Shown one piece after another: positions 21,734-29,017 of a stretch of DNA of 29,031 bases. The position numbers and the translations under genes are program-made. Positions within the stretch are counted from its first letter, which is position 1, and each line of letters opens with the position of its first letter. This DNA is from Cenarchaeum sp. Its GTDB lineage: Archaea > Thermoproteota > Nitrososphaeria > Nitrososphaerales > Nitrosopumilaceae. The notes under the pieces are model-generated. The model did no database searches, had not been told where the DNA came from, and saw only the letters and a list, made by a program, of their open reading frames with translations. The stretch spans positions 1 to 29,031 of the forward strand of contig JAHRAJ010000013.1 in NCBI GenBank assembly GCA_020027365.1, written 5' to 3'.

Positions 21734-22372
21734 TTGGACGGGCTGGCACTTGTGGCGGATCTCATAGAGGTGCTTGCAGAGCACTCGTATGTGGGCGTAT
21801 TTTTGATACTGATCGGACTTAATGCGGCTCCGCTGCTAATGCCGCCTACGTGGATTGTGCTTGCCTCGTTTTACGTGCTGGATCCGGCGCTTGACCCGTT
21901 GGTGCTCTCGGTGGTGGGCGCCACCGCCGCCACCGCCGGACGGTTTGTACTAAAGAACGCCAGCGGCCTCTTGAGGCGGTTTGTGGGAGGCGAGCAAAAG
22001 GACAACCTTGACGTGATTGGGGGGTTTCTGGAGCGCCGGCGCTACGGGTATGTCATGGCGTCGTTTCTCTTTGCGGCCACGCCGTTGCCCAGCAACATGC
22101 TGTTTGTGACATACGGCCTGCTGCGCATAAGAAGCGCGGGTATCTACATGGGGTTTTGGGCTGGGAGGGTGCTGTCCTACTATGTGATGATCTCGATAAG
22201 CGATGTGGTGCTGACCTCGTTTATCGGACTGTTTGAGGACCGGTATGTGGGAATTCTCGTGGCAGACGGGATGGGAGTCGGGGCGGTGGTGCTGTTTGCC
22301 TCGATCAACTGGAAGGTGCTGATCACGGATCGCAGAATCCGGTTTGTACGGCCCAGGCTGTGGAGGCTTTGA
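21734..22372 (+). CDS. DedA/VTT-like integral membrane protein
   Basis: A 212-residue membrane protein with about five hydrophobic segments. VGVFLILIGLNAAPLLMPPTWIVLASF and the central FLFAATPLPSNMLFVTYGLL, followed by YMGFWAGRVLSYYVM, resemble the re-entrant loop and helix arrangement of the DedA/VTT (SNARE-associated-like) superfamily, whose members are linked to lipid scrambling and membrane homeostasis. The match is by eye and partial. The start is uncertain between TTG 21734 and TTG 21722; 21734 lies about 30 nt after an AT element (AATTTTTGG). Its stop overlaps the next gene's start (TTGA), so the two genes are probably coupled. Confidence 0.65.
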   Translation: MDGLALVADLIEVLAEHSYVGVFLILIGLNAAPLLMPPTWIVLASFYVLDPALDPLVLSVVGATAATAGRFVLKNASGLLRRFVGGEQKDNLDVIGGFLERRRYGYVMASFLFAATPLPSNMLFVTYGLLRIRSAGIYMGFWAGRVLSYYVMISISDVVLTSFIGLFEDRYVGILVADGMGVGAVVLFASINWKVLITDRRIRFVRPRLWRL

Positions 22373-23028
22373 CGTCCCGCCTAGAATCGCTCAAAGACGA
22401 GGCGTTGCGTCTTGTCGGTGGCGGCGATGGTGGCCATGACGGGGCACACGACCCCGAACATGTGATGCGCGTCTGCAAAAACGTCAAGACCCTGTGCAAA
22501 ATGGAACGTGTTGATCCAGAGCTGGCGGTTGCCGCCGCGCTACTGCACGACATCACATCGTTTAAAAAATCCGATCCACGAAACCGTACGGCATCAGAGC
22601 AAAGTGCCGTCAGGGCTGCGGACATACTGTCCAGGCACGGGTATGACGCGGCCGAGATTGGCGTGATATCCGAGGCAATCCGGGATCACAGCTTTTCACG
22701 CGGCGTTGTACCGCGTACCGTGCAGGGAAAGATCCTGCAGGATGCCGACCGGCTGGATGCGATTGGCGCCGTGGGAATAGCGCGAGCCTTTACGGTTGGA
22801 GGGGCGGAAGGCCGCCCCATGTACGACCCCGACGATCCCTTTTGTAAGGCGCGCGACCCCGATGACCTGCGGTGGACCGTAGACCACTTTTACCGCAAGC
22901 TGCTGGTACTTGGAGAGTCGATGAATACTGCGTCGGCCCGATCCCTGGCCGTGGAGCGCACCGAGTTCATCCGGGACTTTCTTCGGCGTCTTGGCGAGGA
23001 GGTTGCGCGTGCTGAAGATCACCCATAG
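22369..23028 (+). CDS. HD-domain phosphohydrolase
   Basis: A 219-residue protein of the HD superfamily (metal-dependent phosphohydrolases). The ligands are visible: H31 (HDPEHVMRVCKNV), H60-D61 (AAALLHDITSF), a further His in AIRDHSFSRG and an Asp in ILQDADRLDAIGAVGIARAF. This order fits small stand-alone HD proteins of the YedJ type, which act on nucleotides or related phosphates. The substrate is unknown. The start TTG 22369 overlaps the upstream stop, with GGAGG just before it; GTG 22360 is an alternative. It ends convergently with a 10-bp overlap of the minus-strand gene. Confidence 0.85.
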   Translation: MTSRLESLKDEALRLVGGGDGGHDGAHDPEHVMRVCKNVKTLCKMERVDPELAVAAALLHDITSFKKSDPRNRTASEQSAVRAADILSRHGYDAAEIGVISEAIRDHSFSRGVVPRTVQGKILQDADRLDAIGAVGIARAFTVGGAEGRPMYDPDDPFCKARDPDDLRWTVDHFYRKLLVLGESMNTASARSLAVERTEFIRDFLRRLGEEVARAEDHP

Positions 23029-23333
23029 TCGACATACCTGTCGTACCTCTTTTCAATCTCGTCGTTCAGGCCGTCCCTAATCCTCTGGATCTCGTGCTTC
23101 ATCCTGCCTTGGATGAACCTGGTAGCGTCGTCAAACCGCCCGCCGTCACGCGGAAGCGCCCCGCACAGGCCGTCCAGCATTCCAAAATACTCCACGACCT
23201 TTTCACGAAACTCCTCCGGAGTCGGGTTTTTGTTGCCGCCTAGCCTGAACCACAGCGTGGCCCAGCTGGCCCCGACAACGTGGGGTAGCAGGTCAAACGC
23301 CCTCTCCACCTCAAACCGCTCATCGTCCCTCAT
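23019..23333 (-). CDS. small helical protein of unknown function downstream of hemB
   Basis: A 104-residue, mostly helical protein rich in Arg, Asp and Glu (FEVERAFDLLPHVVGASWATLWFRLGG; EEFREKVVEYFGMLDGLCGALP; GRMKHEIQRIRDGLNDEIEKRYDRYVDYG). No membrane segment or motif is recognised. The ATG lies three bases after the hemB stop, so it is co-transcribed with hemB and may serve the tetrapyrrole pathway; that is inference from position only. Confidence 0.75.
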   Translation of the reverse strand: MRDDERFEVERAFDLLPHVVGASWATLWFRLGGNKNPTPEEFREKVVEYFGMLDGLCGALPRDGGRFDDATRFIQGRMKHEIQRIRDGLNDEIEKRYDRYVDYG

Positions 23334-23336
23334 CCG

Positions 23337-24317
23337 TCACCCCTCGCCGAGAAATCCCGCGGCCGATTTTGCAAAGTAGGTCACAATCATGTCGGCCCCG
23401 GCCCTCTTGATGGAATGCAGTATCTCGTGCGTGACATCCCTCTCGTTTATCCATCCCTGGGCCGCGGCTCCCTTTACAAGCGCATACTCGCCTGATACGC
23501 TGTATGCCGCAACCGGCACGTCAAACCTGCTCCTGGTCTCTGCTATCACGTCTAGGTATGACAGGGCCGGCTTTATCATGACAATGTCGACACCCTCGTC
23601 AATGTCGGCCTCTACCTCCCTTATGGCCTCGCGCGCGTTGGTGTATGGGACCTGGTACGTCTTTCTGTCGCCAAACTTTGGCGCGCATTCTGCGGCGTCC
23701 CTGAACGGGGCGTAAAACGATGATCTGTGCTTTGCCGAATGTGACATTATTGCAACGTCGCCAAACCCCTCCTGATCCAGCCCCGCCCTGATCGAACGCA
23801 CCTGCCCGTCCATCATGGCCGATGGCGCGACCACGTCCACCCCTGCCCTGGCTTGGCTGACCGCAATCCTTGCCAGCACGTTGTTGCTCTCGTCGTTGTC
23901 CACCTTGTCCCCCCTCACCATCCCGCAGTGGCCCGATGACGTATACTGGCACAGGCAGACATCGGCCATTATCACAATCCTGTCGCCGAGGCTGGATCTA
24001 ATCTCGGATATGGCCCTTTGTACGACCCCGCCGTCATCAAAGGCGCCGGTCCCGGCATCGTCCTTTTTCGCGGGTATGCCAAACAGCATGACGGCCGGAA
24101 TGCCCATGTCTGCAATCGTCCCGGCCTCCGCGCCCACCTCGCCCACCGGCAACCTCTCCAACTCTGGCATAGAGTCTATGCCCGTCCTTGTTTTGAGGCT
24201 CTCTTGCACAAACACGGGAGCGACAAGATCGCGCGGCGACAGCTCCGTCTCCCTCACAAGCTCCCTCATCCTCTCGGACGTGCGCATCCGCCTCAGACGC
24301 TTGGTTGGAAACGACAT
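23337..24317 (-). CDS. hemB: delta-aminolevulinic acid dehydratase (porphobilinogen synthase)
   Basis: HemB condenses two 5-aminolevulinates to porphobilinogen. The 326-residue sequence has the zinc-type cysteine triad C121, C123 and C131 (ADVCLCQYTSSGHCG), marking a zinc-dependent enzyme rather than the magnesium-only Asp-rich type. The two active-site lysines are K196 (MSHSAKHRSSFYAPFRDA) and K249 (IVMIKPALSYLDV). YSVSGEYALVKGAAAQGW near the end is also typical. Length is normal. It lies 33 nt downstream of hemA and has its own TATA element in that gap. Confidence 0.96.
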   Translation of the reverse strand: MSFPTKRLRRMRTSERMRELVRETELSPRDLVAPVFVQESLKTRTGIDSMPELERLPVGEVGAEAGTIADMGIPAVMLFGIPAKKDDAGTGAFDDGGVVQRAISEIRSSLGDRIVIMADVCLCQYTSSGHCGMVRGDKVDNDESNNVLARIAVSQARAGVDVVAPSAMMDGQVRSIRAGLDQEGFGDVAIMSHSAKHRSSFYAPFRDAAECAPKFGDRKTYQVPYTNAREAIREVEADIDEGVDIVMIKPALSYLDVIAETRSRFDVPVAAYSVSGEYALVKGAAAQGWINERDVTHEILHSIKRAGADMIVTYFAKSAAGFLGEG

Positions 24318-24337
24318 GGCAAAACCTCGCCCGCAGT

Positions 24338-24346
24338 AAATATAAT
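24338..24346 (-). promoter_or_regulatory. internal TATA box of hemB
   Basis: TTATATTTA on the minus strand, centred 25 nt before ATG 24317 in the short hemA-hemB gap. It suggests hemB can be transcribed independently of hemA. Confidence 0.55.
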
Positions 24347-24350
24347 CCTA

Positions 24351-25727
24351 CTATGCCCGGCGTCCGGCGCCGGAATAGTCAAACAGCCTGCCTACCATGT
24401 CGACCATATCGGAGCTGCCATCCTCGGACGCCTTTCGCAGGTTGTTCATGGGGGTGGCAATGATGCTCTCCACGACCGCCTTGGTCAGGTCGTCTATGAT
24501 CCTGATTCTAGACTCGTCATTCTCGCCTAGCATCTTGAGGGCCTTTTGGAGCTCCGCCTCCCTGAGCATATCGACGCTCTTGAACACCTCCTTTACAACG
24601 GGTTCTGCGTCAAGCCTGTTCATGGACGCCTCCAACACGCCCATCTCGCCGTCGATTATGTTTTCAACGGTCTTTATCTTTCCCATGCGGCCCCTCTTGT
24701 TCTTGTCGACCATCTCGGCTATCTGGTCTAGATTCATCAGCTTTATGCCCGACAGCGTGGCCACCTTTTCATCAACCGTCCGGGGGTTTGACAAATCCAG
24801 TATCATCATTGCACGGTTTCCCCCGTTCCCCCCGCCGCCAGCCCCATTTCCGCCCACGACGCCTGCAATCTTTTCATACGTGACAAGAAAATAGGGGGCC
24901 GTCGTGGCGACAAATATCACGTCGTACCTGCCAAACCCTGCGACCGTCTCCTCAAACCCGACGGGCTCCCCGCCAAGCGCGCTGCAAAACGCCCTTGCAC
25001 GCCCCATGGTCCGGCTTGCCACGCAAAAATGATATCCCCTGCGCGCAAGCGACTTTGCGACCAGCGTGGCCACGTCCCCCGTCCCGATCAAAAGAACCGT
25101 CTTTGACCTCAGATCATCCACATTCTCCTCGGCAAGCCTTACCGCCATGGATCCGACGGACACCCCGCCGCGGCTAATCTCGGTGGCGTTGCGTATGCGG
25201 GTTCCAATCCTGATGGCCTTGTCAAACAGCATGTTGAGGTTTTCGCCCGAGGATCCCGACGCTCTGGCATCCGAGATCGAGCCGCGCACCTGGCCGAGTA
25301 TCTGCTCCTCTCCAACAACCATCGAGTCCAGCCCGGAGGTGAGCCTGAGCAGGTGTCTGAACGCGTCCGAGTTGCGCGCATACTCTAGGTTGCCGTCAAA
25401 CGCATCCTCGTCAACCCCCGCAAGCGAGGCCCACGTGCTCTTGATCCTTTGCATGTCATACCCCGCGCCGGCACCCCCCGCCGCCTCCGCCGCAGCCCCG
25501 CCCCCGCCGCCTTTTTCCACCCCTGCGTGGTTTTGGCAGTCCTCCCCGCCGGCCGCCGCAAACAGCTCCACCCTGTTACACGTCTGCAGTATGACGCACT
25601 CTTGCAACCCAGACCTGTTCCTGAACTGCCTGTACGCCTCGCCCGTGTCCTTGAACGTAAACCTCTCCAGGACGTATATCGGCGAGTTGCGAAATGTCAC
25701 CCTCGCGTTGACAATCTCAGTCCTCAT
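24351..25727 (-). CDS. hemA: glutamyl-tRNA reductase
   Basis: HemA reduces glutamyl-tRNA(Glu) with NADPH to glutamate-1-semialdehyde, the first committed step of the C5 pathway. The 458-residue sequence carries the catalytic Cys at residue 50 in VILQTCNRVELFA, then SGLDSMVVGEEQILGQVRGS, the NADPH fold VLLIGTGDVATLVAKSLARRGYHF and a helical dimerisation domain at the end. Two low-complexity Gly/Ala/Asn insertions stand out: residues about 58-95 directly after the catalytic motif, and a Gly/Asn stretch near residue 300. Both expand surface loops. The ATG overlaps the end of the upstream gene by 11 bp. Its partner hemL is in the other cluster. Confidence 0.95.
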   Translation of the reverse strand: MRTEIVNARVTFRNSPIYVLERFTFKDTGEAYRQFRNRSGLQECVILQTCNRVELFAAAGGEDCQNHAGVEKGGGGGAAAEAAGGAGAGYDMQRIKSTWASLAGVDEDAFDGNLEYARNSDAFRHLLRLTSGLDSMVVGEEQILGQVRGSISDARASGSSGENLNMLFDKAIRIGTRIRNATEISRGGVSVGSMAVRLAEENVDDLRSKTVLLIGTGDVATLVAKSLARRGYHFCVASRTMGRARAFCSALGGEPVGFEETVAGFGRYDVIFVATTAPYFLVTYEKIAGVVGGNGAGGGGNGGNRAMMILDLSNPRTVDEKVATLSGIKLMNLDQIAEMVDKNKRGRMGKIKTVENIIDGEMGVLEASMNRLDAEPVVKEVFKSVDMLREAELQKALKMLGENDESRIRIIDDLTKAVVESIIATPMNNLRKASEDGSSDMVDMVGRLFDYSGAGRRA

Positions 25728-26379
25728 CCCAGTTCTCCAGCATTACGCCCATCCGCGCCCGAGCCCCATCCATGTCCCCGTCCTTCACTAACAGTTTAAC
25801 CGTTTCGTCGTTTATCACCGCATACAAAAACTCCCTGCGCCCGCGCTGGGTGCCTATGCGCCCCCTTGCCTTGGCGCGCGCCTCTTGCTGCAGCGTAATC
25901 TGGAGCACGTCCTCCTCCCCCACGACGCCCTCTAGCGCCTCTTGAACCCTGTCCCTGATTGCCCCGGCCATCGCCGGGCTGGCCCCGCCGGTCGATATGG
26001 CCACCATGACCGCCCCCCCGCCGACCTTTACCACCGCCAGATTGGCAAAGTCGCTAGACTCGGGACTGTCTACCGAGTATGCCAAACACCCCGCCTCCCT
26101 GGCCCACCCGACAATCCTGTCGTTTGCCGCCGCGTCATCCGTTGCGGCCACCACCACGTGCGGTTCAAACCCGGCCAAACACCCGGCATCCCCCACCGTG
26201 GACCTCTCCAGCCTAATCCTGCCGGCCGCCGCATACTCGGCGGCCCTCTTGCCGGCCTCTGGATCAAAAACCACAACCCTGCACCCGTCTGCCAGCAACG
26301 CATCTACCCTCTTCATCCCCTCTGATCCGCACCCGACCACCACCGCAGTCCTTCCCTCGAGCCGCAGATCCACTATCAC
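25717..26379 (-). CDS. precorrin-2 dehydrogenase / sirohydrochlorin ferrochelatase-like (CysG-N, Met8 type)
   Basis: Enzymes of this type oxidise precorrin-2 to sirohydrochlorin with NAD and can insert iron to give siroheme. The 220-residue sequence has an NAD-binding start (RTAVVVGCGSEGMKRVDALL, with VVVFDPE as the second strand), VVAATDDAAANDRIV, then SPESSDFANLAVVKVGGG and the signature VAISTGGASPAMAGAIRDRV. The last ~65 residues form the helical C-terminal part. Whether it is a dehydrogenase only or bifunctional cannot be read from sequence. GTG 26379 is the start because a TATA element is centred 26 nt upstream. It leads the hemA-hemB operon and takes the product of CobA from the other cluster. 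Confidence 0.88.
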   Translation of the reverse strand: MIVDLRLEGRTAVVVGCGSEGMKRVDALLADGCRVVVFDPEAGKRAAEYAAAGRIRLERSTVGDAGCLAGFEPHVVVAATDDAAANDRIVGWAREAGCLAYSVDSPESSDFANLAVVKVGGGAVMVAISTGGASPAMAGAIRDRVQEALEGVVGEEDVLQITLQQEARAKARGRIGTQRGRREFLYAVINDETVKLLVKDGDMDGARARMGVMLENWDED

Positions 26380-26400
26380 TGTACGCCTACGCCCCGTTTT

Positions 26401-26410
26401 CTATTTATAG
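26401..26410 (-). promoter_or_regulatory. TATA box of the minus-strand hem cluster
   Basis: CTATAAATAG on the minus strand, centred 26 nt before GTG 26379. It is one of the strongest TATA boxes in the window. Confidence 0.75.
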
Positions 26411-26448
26411 ATTAAAGGCGCACCACCTACACCACGCCGCCAACCTGC

Positions 26449-26462
26449 CGGCGGTACCGCCG
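26449..26462. promoter_or_regulatory. 14-bp perfect palindrome between divergent haem genes
   Basis: CGGCGGTACCGCCG lies between the promoters of the minus-strand hem cluster and the plus-strand ahbAB fusion. It may be an operator for shared control, but GC-rich palindromes arise easily here. Confidence 0.3.
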
Positions 26463-26549
26463 CACCCCCGCCCGCTTGCGGCCATCACAAAACCAAACCC
26501 CGCAGCCGGTCACGCGCCTGCACCCCCCGCCTTTTCCGCCCACGCTACA

Positions 26550-26558
26550 CTTTTAATC
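26550..26558 (+). promoter_or_regulatory. TATA box of the AhbA-AhbB fusion gene
   Basis: CTTTTAATC is centred 27 nt before ATG 26581 and predicts a leaderless transcript. Confidence 0.6.
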
Positions 26559-26580
26559 AAAGCGGCGTCAGGCCAACCCG

Positions 26581-27645
26581 ATGCCGCAAATGGATGATCT
26601 TGACCGGGAGATACTCAACGAGATCCAATGGACCTTTCCGCTGGTGGAAAGGCCGTACCACGCAATAGCCCAAAAGTTCGGGGTGTCGGCCGATCAGGTC
26701 ATGGAGCGGTTGCGCCAGATGAAGCGGTCCGGTGTGCTCCGGCAGCTCAGCGCGATATTTGACACCCGGCGGCTCGGATACAAAAGCTCGCTCGTGGCCA
26801 TGGAGGTGGATCCCGACCGACTCGAGCATGTGGCGTCGCAGATAAACAGACACCCCGGGGTGAGCCACAACTACGAGCGGCGTCACCGGTTCAACCTGTG
26901 GTTTACGCTTGCCACCCCGCCCGGATCCGACCTGAAGACGGAGCTGGACAGGTTTTCGGCGCTGCCGGGCATCAAAAGCACCCGGATGCTCCCGACCATA
27001 AAGCTGTTCAAGATCGGGGTAAAGCTTGACATGGTCGATGGAAAGAGATCGGAGGTCAGCCCGTCCGAGGTCCAGAAACAAACGCGCCATGACGGGCAGT
27101 TCGTGCCCACCGAGGACGACAAGGAGTTTATCCGGCAGCTCCAGCAGGACCTGGACATCGTCGACAAACCGTTTTCCGCATATGCGCAGCGCCTGAACAT
27201 GACGGTCGAGGAAATCTTTGCCAAGCTCCTCCAGTACCAAGAGTCTGGAATTCTCCGCCGGTTTGCGGCTATACTGAGGCACCGCGACGCCGGGTTTACG
27301 GCAAACGGGATGATCGTATGGAAGGTTCCCGAGGGCGACATCGAGAGGGTGGGCCAAAAGCTGGGGGCGTTCCCGCAGGTCAGCCACTGCTACCAGAGGC
27401 CCACCTACCCGGACTGGCCCTACAACGTATTCTCCATGATACACTGCAAAAGCGTCGAGGAGGCAAACAAAATGGCCTCGCAGATCGGCGAGCAGGTGGG
27501 CGTCGGCGAGTACCGCATCCTGTTCAGCTCGCGCGAATTCAAAAAAACGCGCGTGGAATACTTTGTAGAGCACGAGTTTTCAATCGACGGCGGGGGGGAT
27601 GCGGCCGCAACGGCGGGGGCGGCGGCAGAGCCGGCCCCGAACTAG
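26581..27645 (+). CDS. siroheme decarboxylase, AhbA-AhbB (NirD-NirL type) fusion
   Basis: A 354-residue protein made of two Lrp/AsnC-like halves. Each half has a winged-helix start (LDREILNEIQWTFPLVERPYHAIA; DDKEFIRQLQQDLDIVDKPF) with GVLRQLSAIFD and GILRRFAAILR matching at the same place, followed by a ferredoxin-like domain. Siroheme-decarboxylase signatures are GVSHNYERRHRFNLWFTL in the first half and VSHCYQRPTYPDWPYNVFSMIH in the second, with His and Arg/Tyr residues of the type that handle the acetate groups. AhbAB decarboxylates siroheme to 12,18-didecarboxysiroheme on the alternative haem route. The protein lies beside the siroheme-forming gene. A transcription-factor reading was rejected because both halves carry the decarboxylase motifs. 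A Gly/Ala-rich tail follows residue 335. Confidence 0.85.
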   Translation: MPQMDDLDREILNEIQWTFPLVERPYHAIAQKFGVSADQVMERLRQMKRSGVLRQLSAIFDTRRLGYKSSLVAMEVDPDRLEHVASQINRHPGVSHNYERRHRFNLWFTLATPPGSDLKTELDRFSALPGIKSTRMLPTIKLFKIGVKLDMVDGKRSEVSPSEVQKQTRHDGQFVPTEDDKEFIRQLQQDLDIVDKPFSAYAQRLNMTVEEIFAKLLQYQESGILRRFAAILRHRDAGFTANGMIVWKVPEGDIERVGQKLGAFPQVSHCYQRPTYPDWPYNVFSMIHCKSVEEANKMASQIGEQVGVGEYRILFSSREFKKTRVEYFVEHEFSIDGGGDAAATAGAAAEPAPN

Positions 27646-27981
27646 TCAGCGCTCGTTCTCGTCATGTCCCACGACATGCACGGCGCAAAAATACGCGTCG
27701 TTTTGGTTGCAGTAAAACTCCGACTCTCTGCGGCACGTCTGGCACCCCGGCCTTTCGTCCTCCTCGGACAGCCTCACGTGGTATATCCGGGTCCTTGTCC
27801 CCCGGCGCGCGCCGTCGTATACGCGGGCAAACCTCGCCAGATACGCGGCATCATCCGCGCTTACCTCACCCGACCTCTTTATCCTTGATGCAAGCCTGCA
27901 CCACCTGCGATACTCGCCAATCCTTGCAAGCCTCATCCTCTCGATAATCTCAAGCGCGGCCCCCGGATCTACGTCGTACAA
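27646..27981 (-). CDS. small zinc-binding protein downstream of the aldo/keto reductase
   Basis: A 111-residue protein. The helical N-terminal part (residues 5-60, Arg-rich) precedes a Cys/His cluster, C80, C83, C91, C99, H102 and H106 (GCQTC, EFYCNQNDAYFCAVH), whose spacing resembles a B-box-type zinc site. No family is firmly recognised. TTG 27981 lies one base after the reductase stop, so the two genes are probably co-transcribed. The stop codon abuts that of the AhbAB gene on the other strand. Confidence 0.7.
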   Translation of the reverse strand: MYDVDPGAALEIIERMRLARIGEYRRWCRLASRIKRSGEVSADDAAYLARFARVYDGARRGTRTRIYHVRLSEEDERPGCQTCRRESEFYCNQNDAYFCAVHVVGHDENER

Positions 27982-27982
27982 C

Positions 27983-28984
27983 TCACGCTGCCGCCTGCAC
28001 GGTGGACTTTAGCTCGTATCCGGGCCACGAGTCAAACAGCCCCTCGATCTCGGCCATGTCGGACTCTGGCAGGCATCTCCCGTCGGACATTGCGGCAAAC
28101 CCCTCAATCTCCGCGGCATCGACGACCGTCGGCAAAACCGTGGTCAGGCCCCTTTTTGACAGGATGAACTTTATCGCAAGCTCCGCCATGTCCAACCCGT
28201 TTCTCTGCGCAATCGGGCGCAGCTGCTCGGTCTTTTCCAGCGAGGCCCTTATCCACTCGCCCTTGCGCACCGAGCGGTGGTCCTTTTCGTCAATCTTGGT
28301 GTGGGCGCCCACCTTGCCGGTCAGGATTCCAGACGCGTCTGGCACCCTGGCCAGCACGCCCACATCGTTTGCGACCGCGTGCTCCAGCAGCTCGTTGCCC
28401 GGCGCCTGCTCCAAAACGTTGTATACCGTCTGGACGGCGCTTACGCCGGGACGGCCCATGGCCTCGATCCCCTCGCGCGTCCACCCTATCGCCGGTCCAA
28501 GCGCCACCTGTACCGTGCCTATGGTGCCGTCCTTCACCAGCCCGTCAAGCGTTTCAAACACCGCGTCGTCGCGCACGTGGTGCATCTTTGGGTTGTGCAG
28601 CCCGTATACGTCAACACGGTCGGTGCGCAGCCTCTCCAAGCTGCGCTCCAGCGCCCTCTTTGTAAACGCCGCGTCAAACCGCTGCGGCAGCTCCGCGTGC
28701 CCCACCTGGTCGACCCCCTCAAAGTCGTACCCGTACTTTGTGGACAACACCACCTCGTCGCGCATGCCCTCAAACACCTCGCCTATCAGACGCTCGCTCT
28801 TGCCCTTGCCGTACATGTCGCCGGTCTCAAAAAAGTTGATTCCCAGGTCATACGCCCTCTTTAGCATGCGCTTGGCCTCGTCCTCTGGTATGTCCCTGCC
28901 CCACCAGTCGAGGGCGATTGTCCACGCCCCAAACCCGATCTCGGAGACCTTGATCCCGCTCTTGCCAAGCCTGTTGTATCTCAT
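27983..28984 (-). CDS. aldo/keto reductase
   Basis: NAD(P)H-dependent oxidoreductase of the aldo/keto reductase (TIM-barrel) superfamily, acting on aldehydes or ketones. The 333-residue sequence shows RLGKSGIKVSEIGFGAWTI, the catalytic Tyr in DMYGKGKSERLIGEV, the Lys in LSTKYGYDF and the His in VDVYGLHNP; the Asp comes shortly before the Tyr. LERLRTDRVDVYGLHNP is the family strand. The late segment FILSKRGLTTVLPTVV is the cofactor loop region. The substrate is not predictable. ATG 28984 is preferred to the more upstream frame start because a TATA element lies about 29 nt before it. Confidence 0.9.
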   Translation of the reverse strand: MRYNRLGKSGIKVSEIGFGAWTIALDWWGRDIPEDEAKRMLKRAYDLGINFFETGDMYGKGKSERLIGEVFEGMRDEVVLSTKYGYDFEGVDQVGHAELPQRFDAAFTKRALERSLERLRTDRVDVYGLHNPKMHHVRDDAVFETLDGLVKDGTIGTVQVALGPAIGWTREGIEAMGRPGVSAVQTVYNVLEQAPGNELLEHAVANDVGVLARVPDASGILTGKVGAHTKIDEKDHRSVRKGEWIRASLEKTEQLRPIAQRNGLDMAELAIKFILSKRGLTTVLPTVVDAAEIEGFAAMSDGRCLPESDMAEIEGLFDSWPGYELKSTVQAAA

Positions 28985-29009
28985 GACCGTTTGAAACACC
29001 GCCCGTCGG

Positions 29010-29017
29010 GATTTATG
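29010..29017 (-). promoter_or_regulatory. TATA-like element of the aldo/keto reductase gene
   Basis: CATAAATC on the minus strand, centred about 29 nt before ATG 28984. Confidence 0.5.

Noticed and set aside
26581..27645. Two-domain Lrp/AsnC transcription regulator
   Set aside because: Both halves carry siroheme-decarboxylase signatures, and the neighbours are tetrapyrrole genes.
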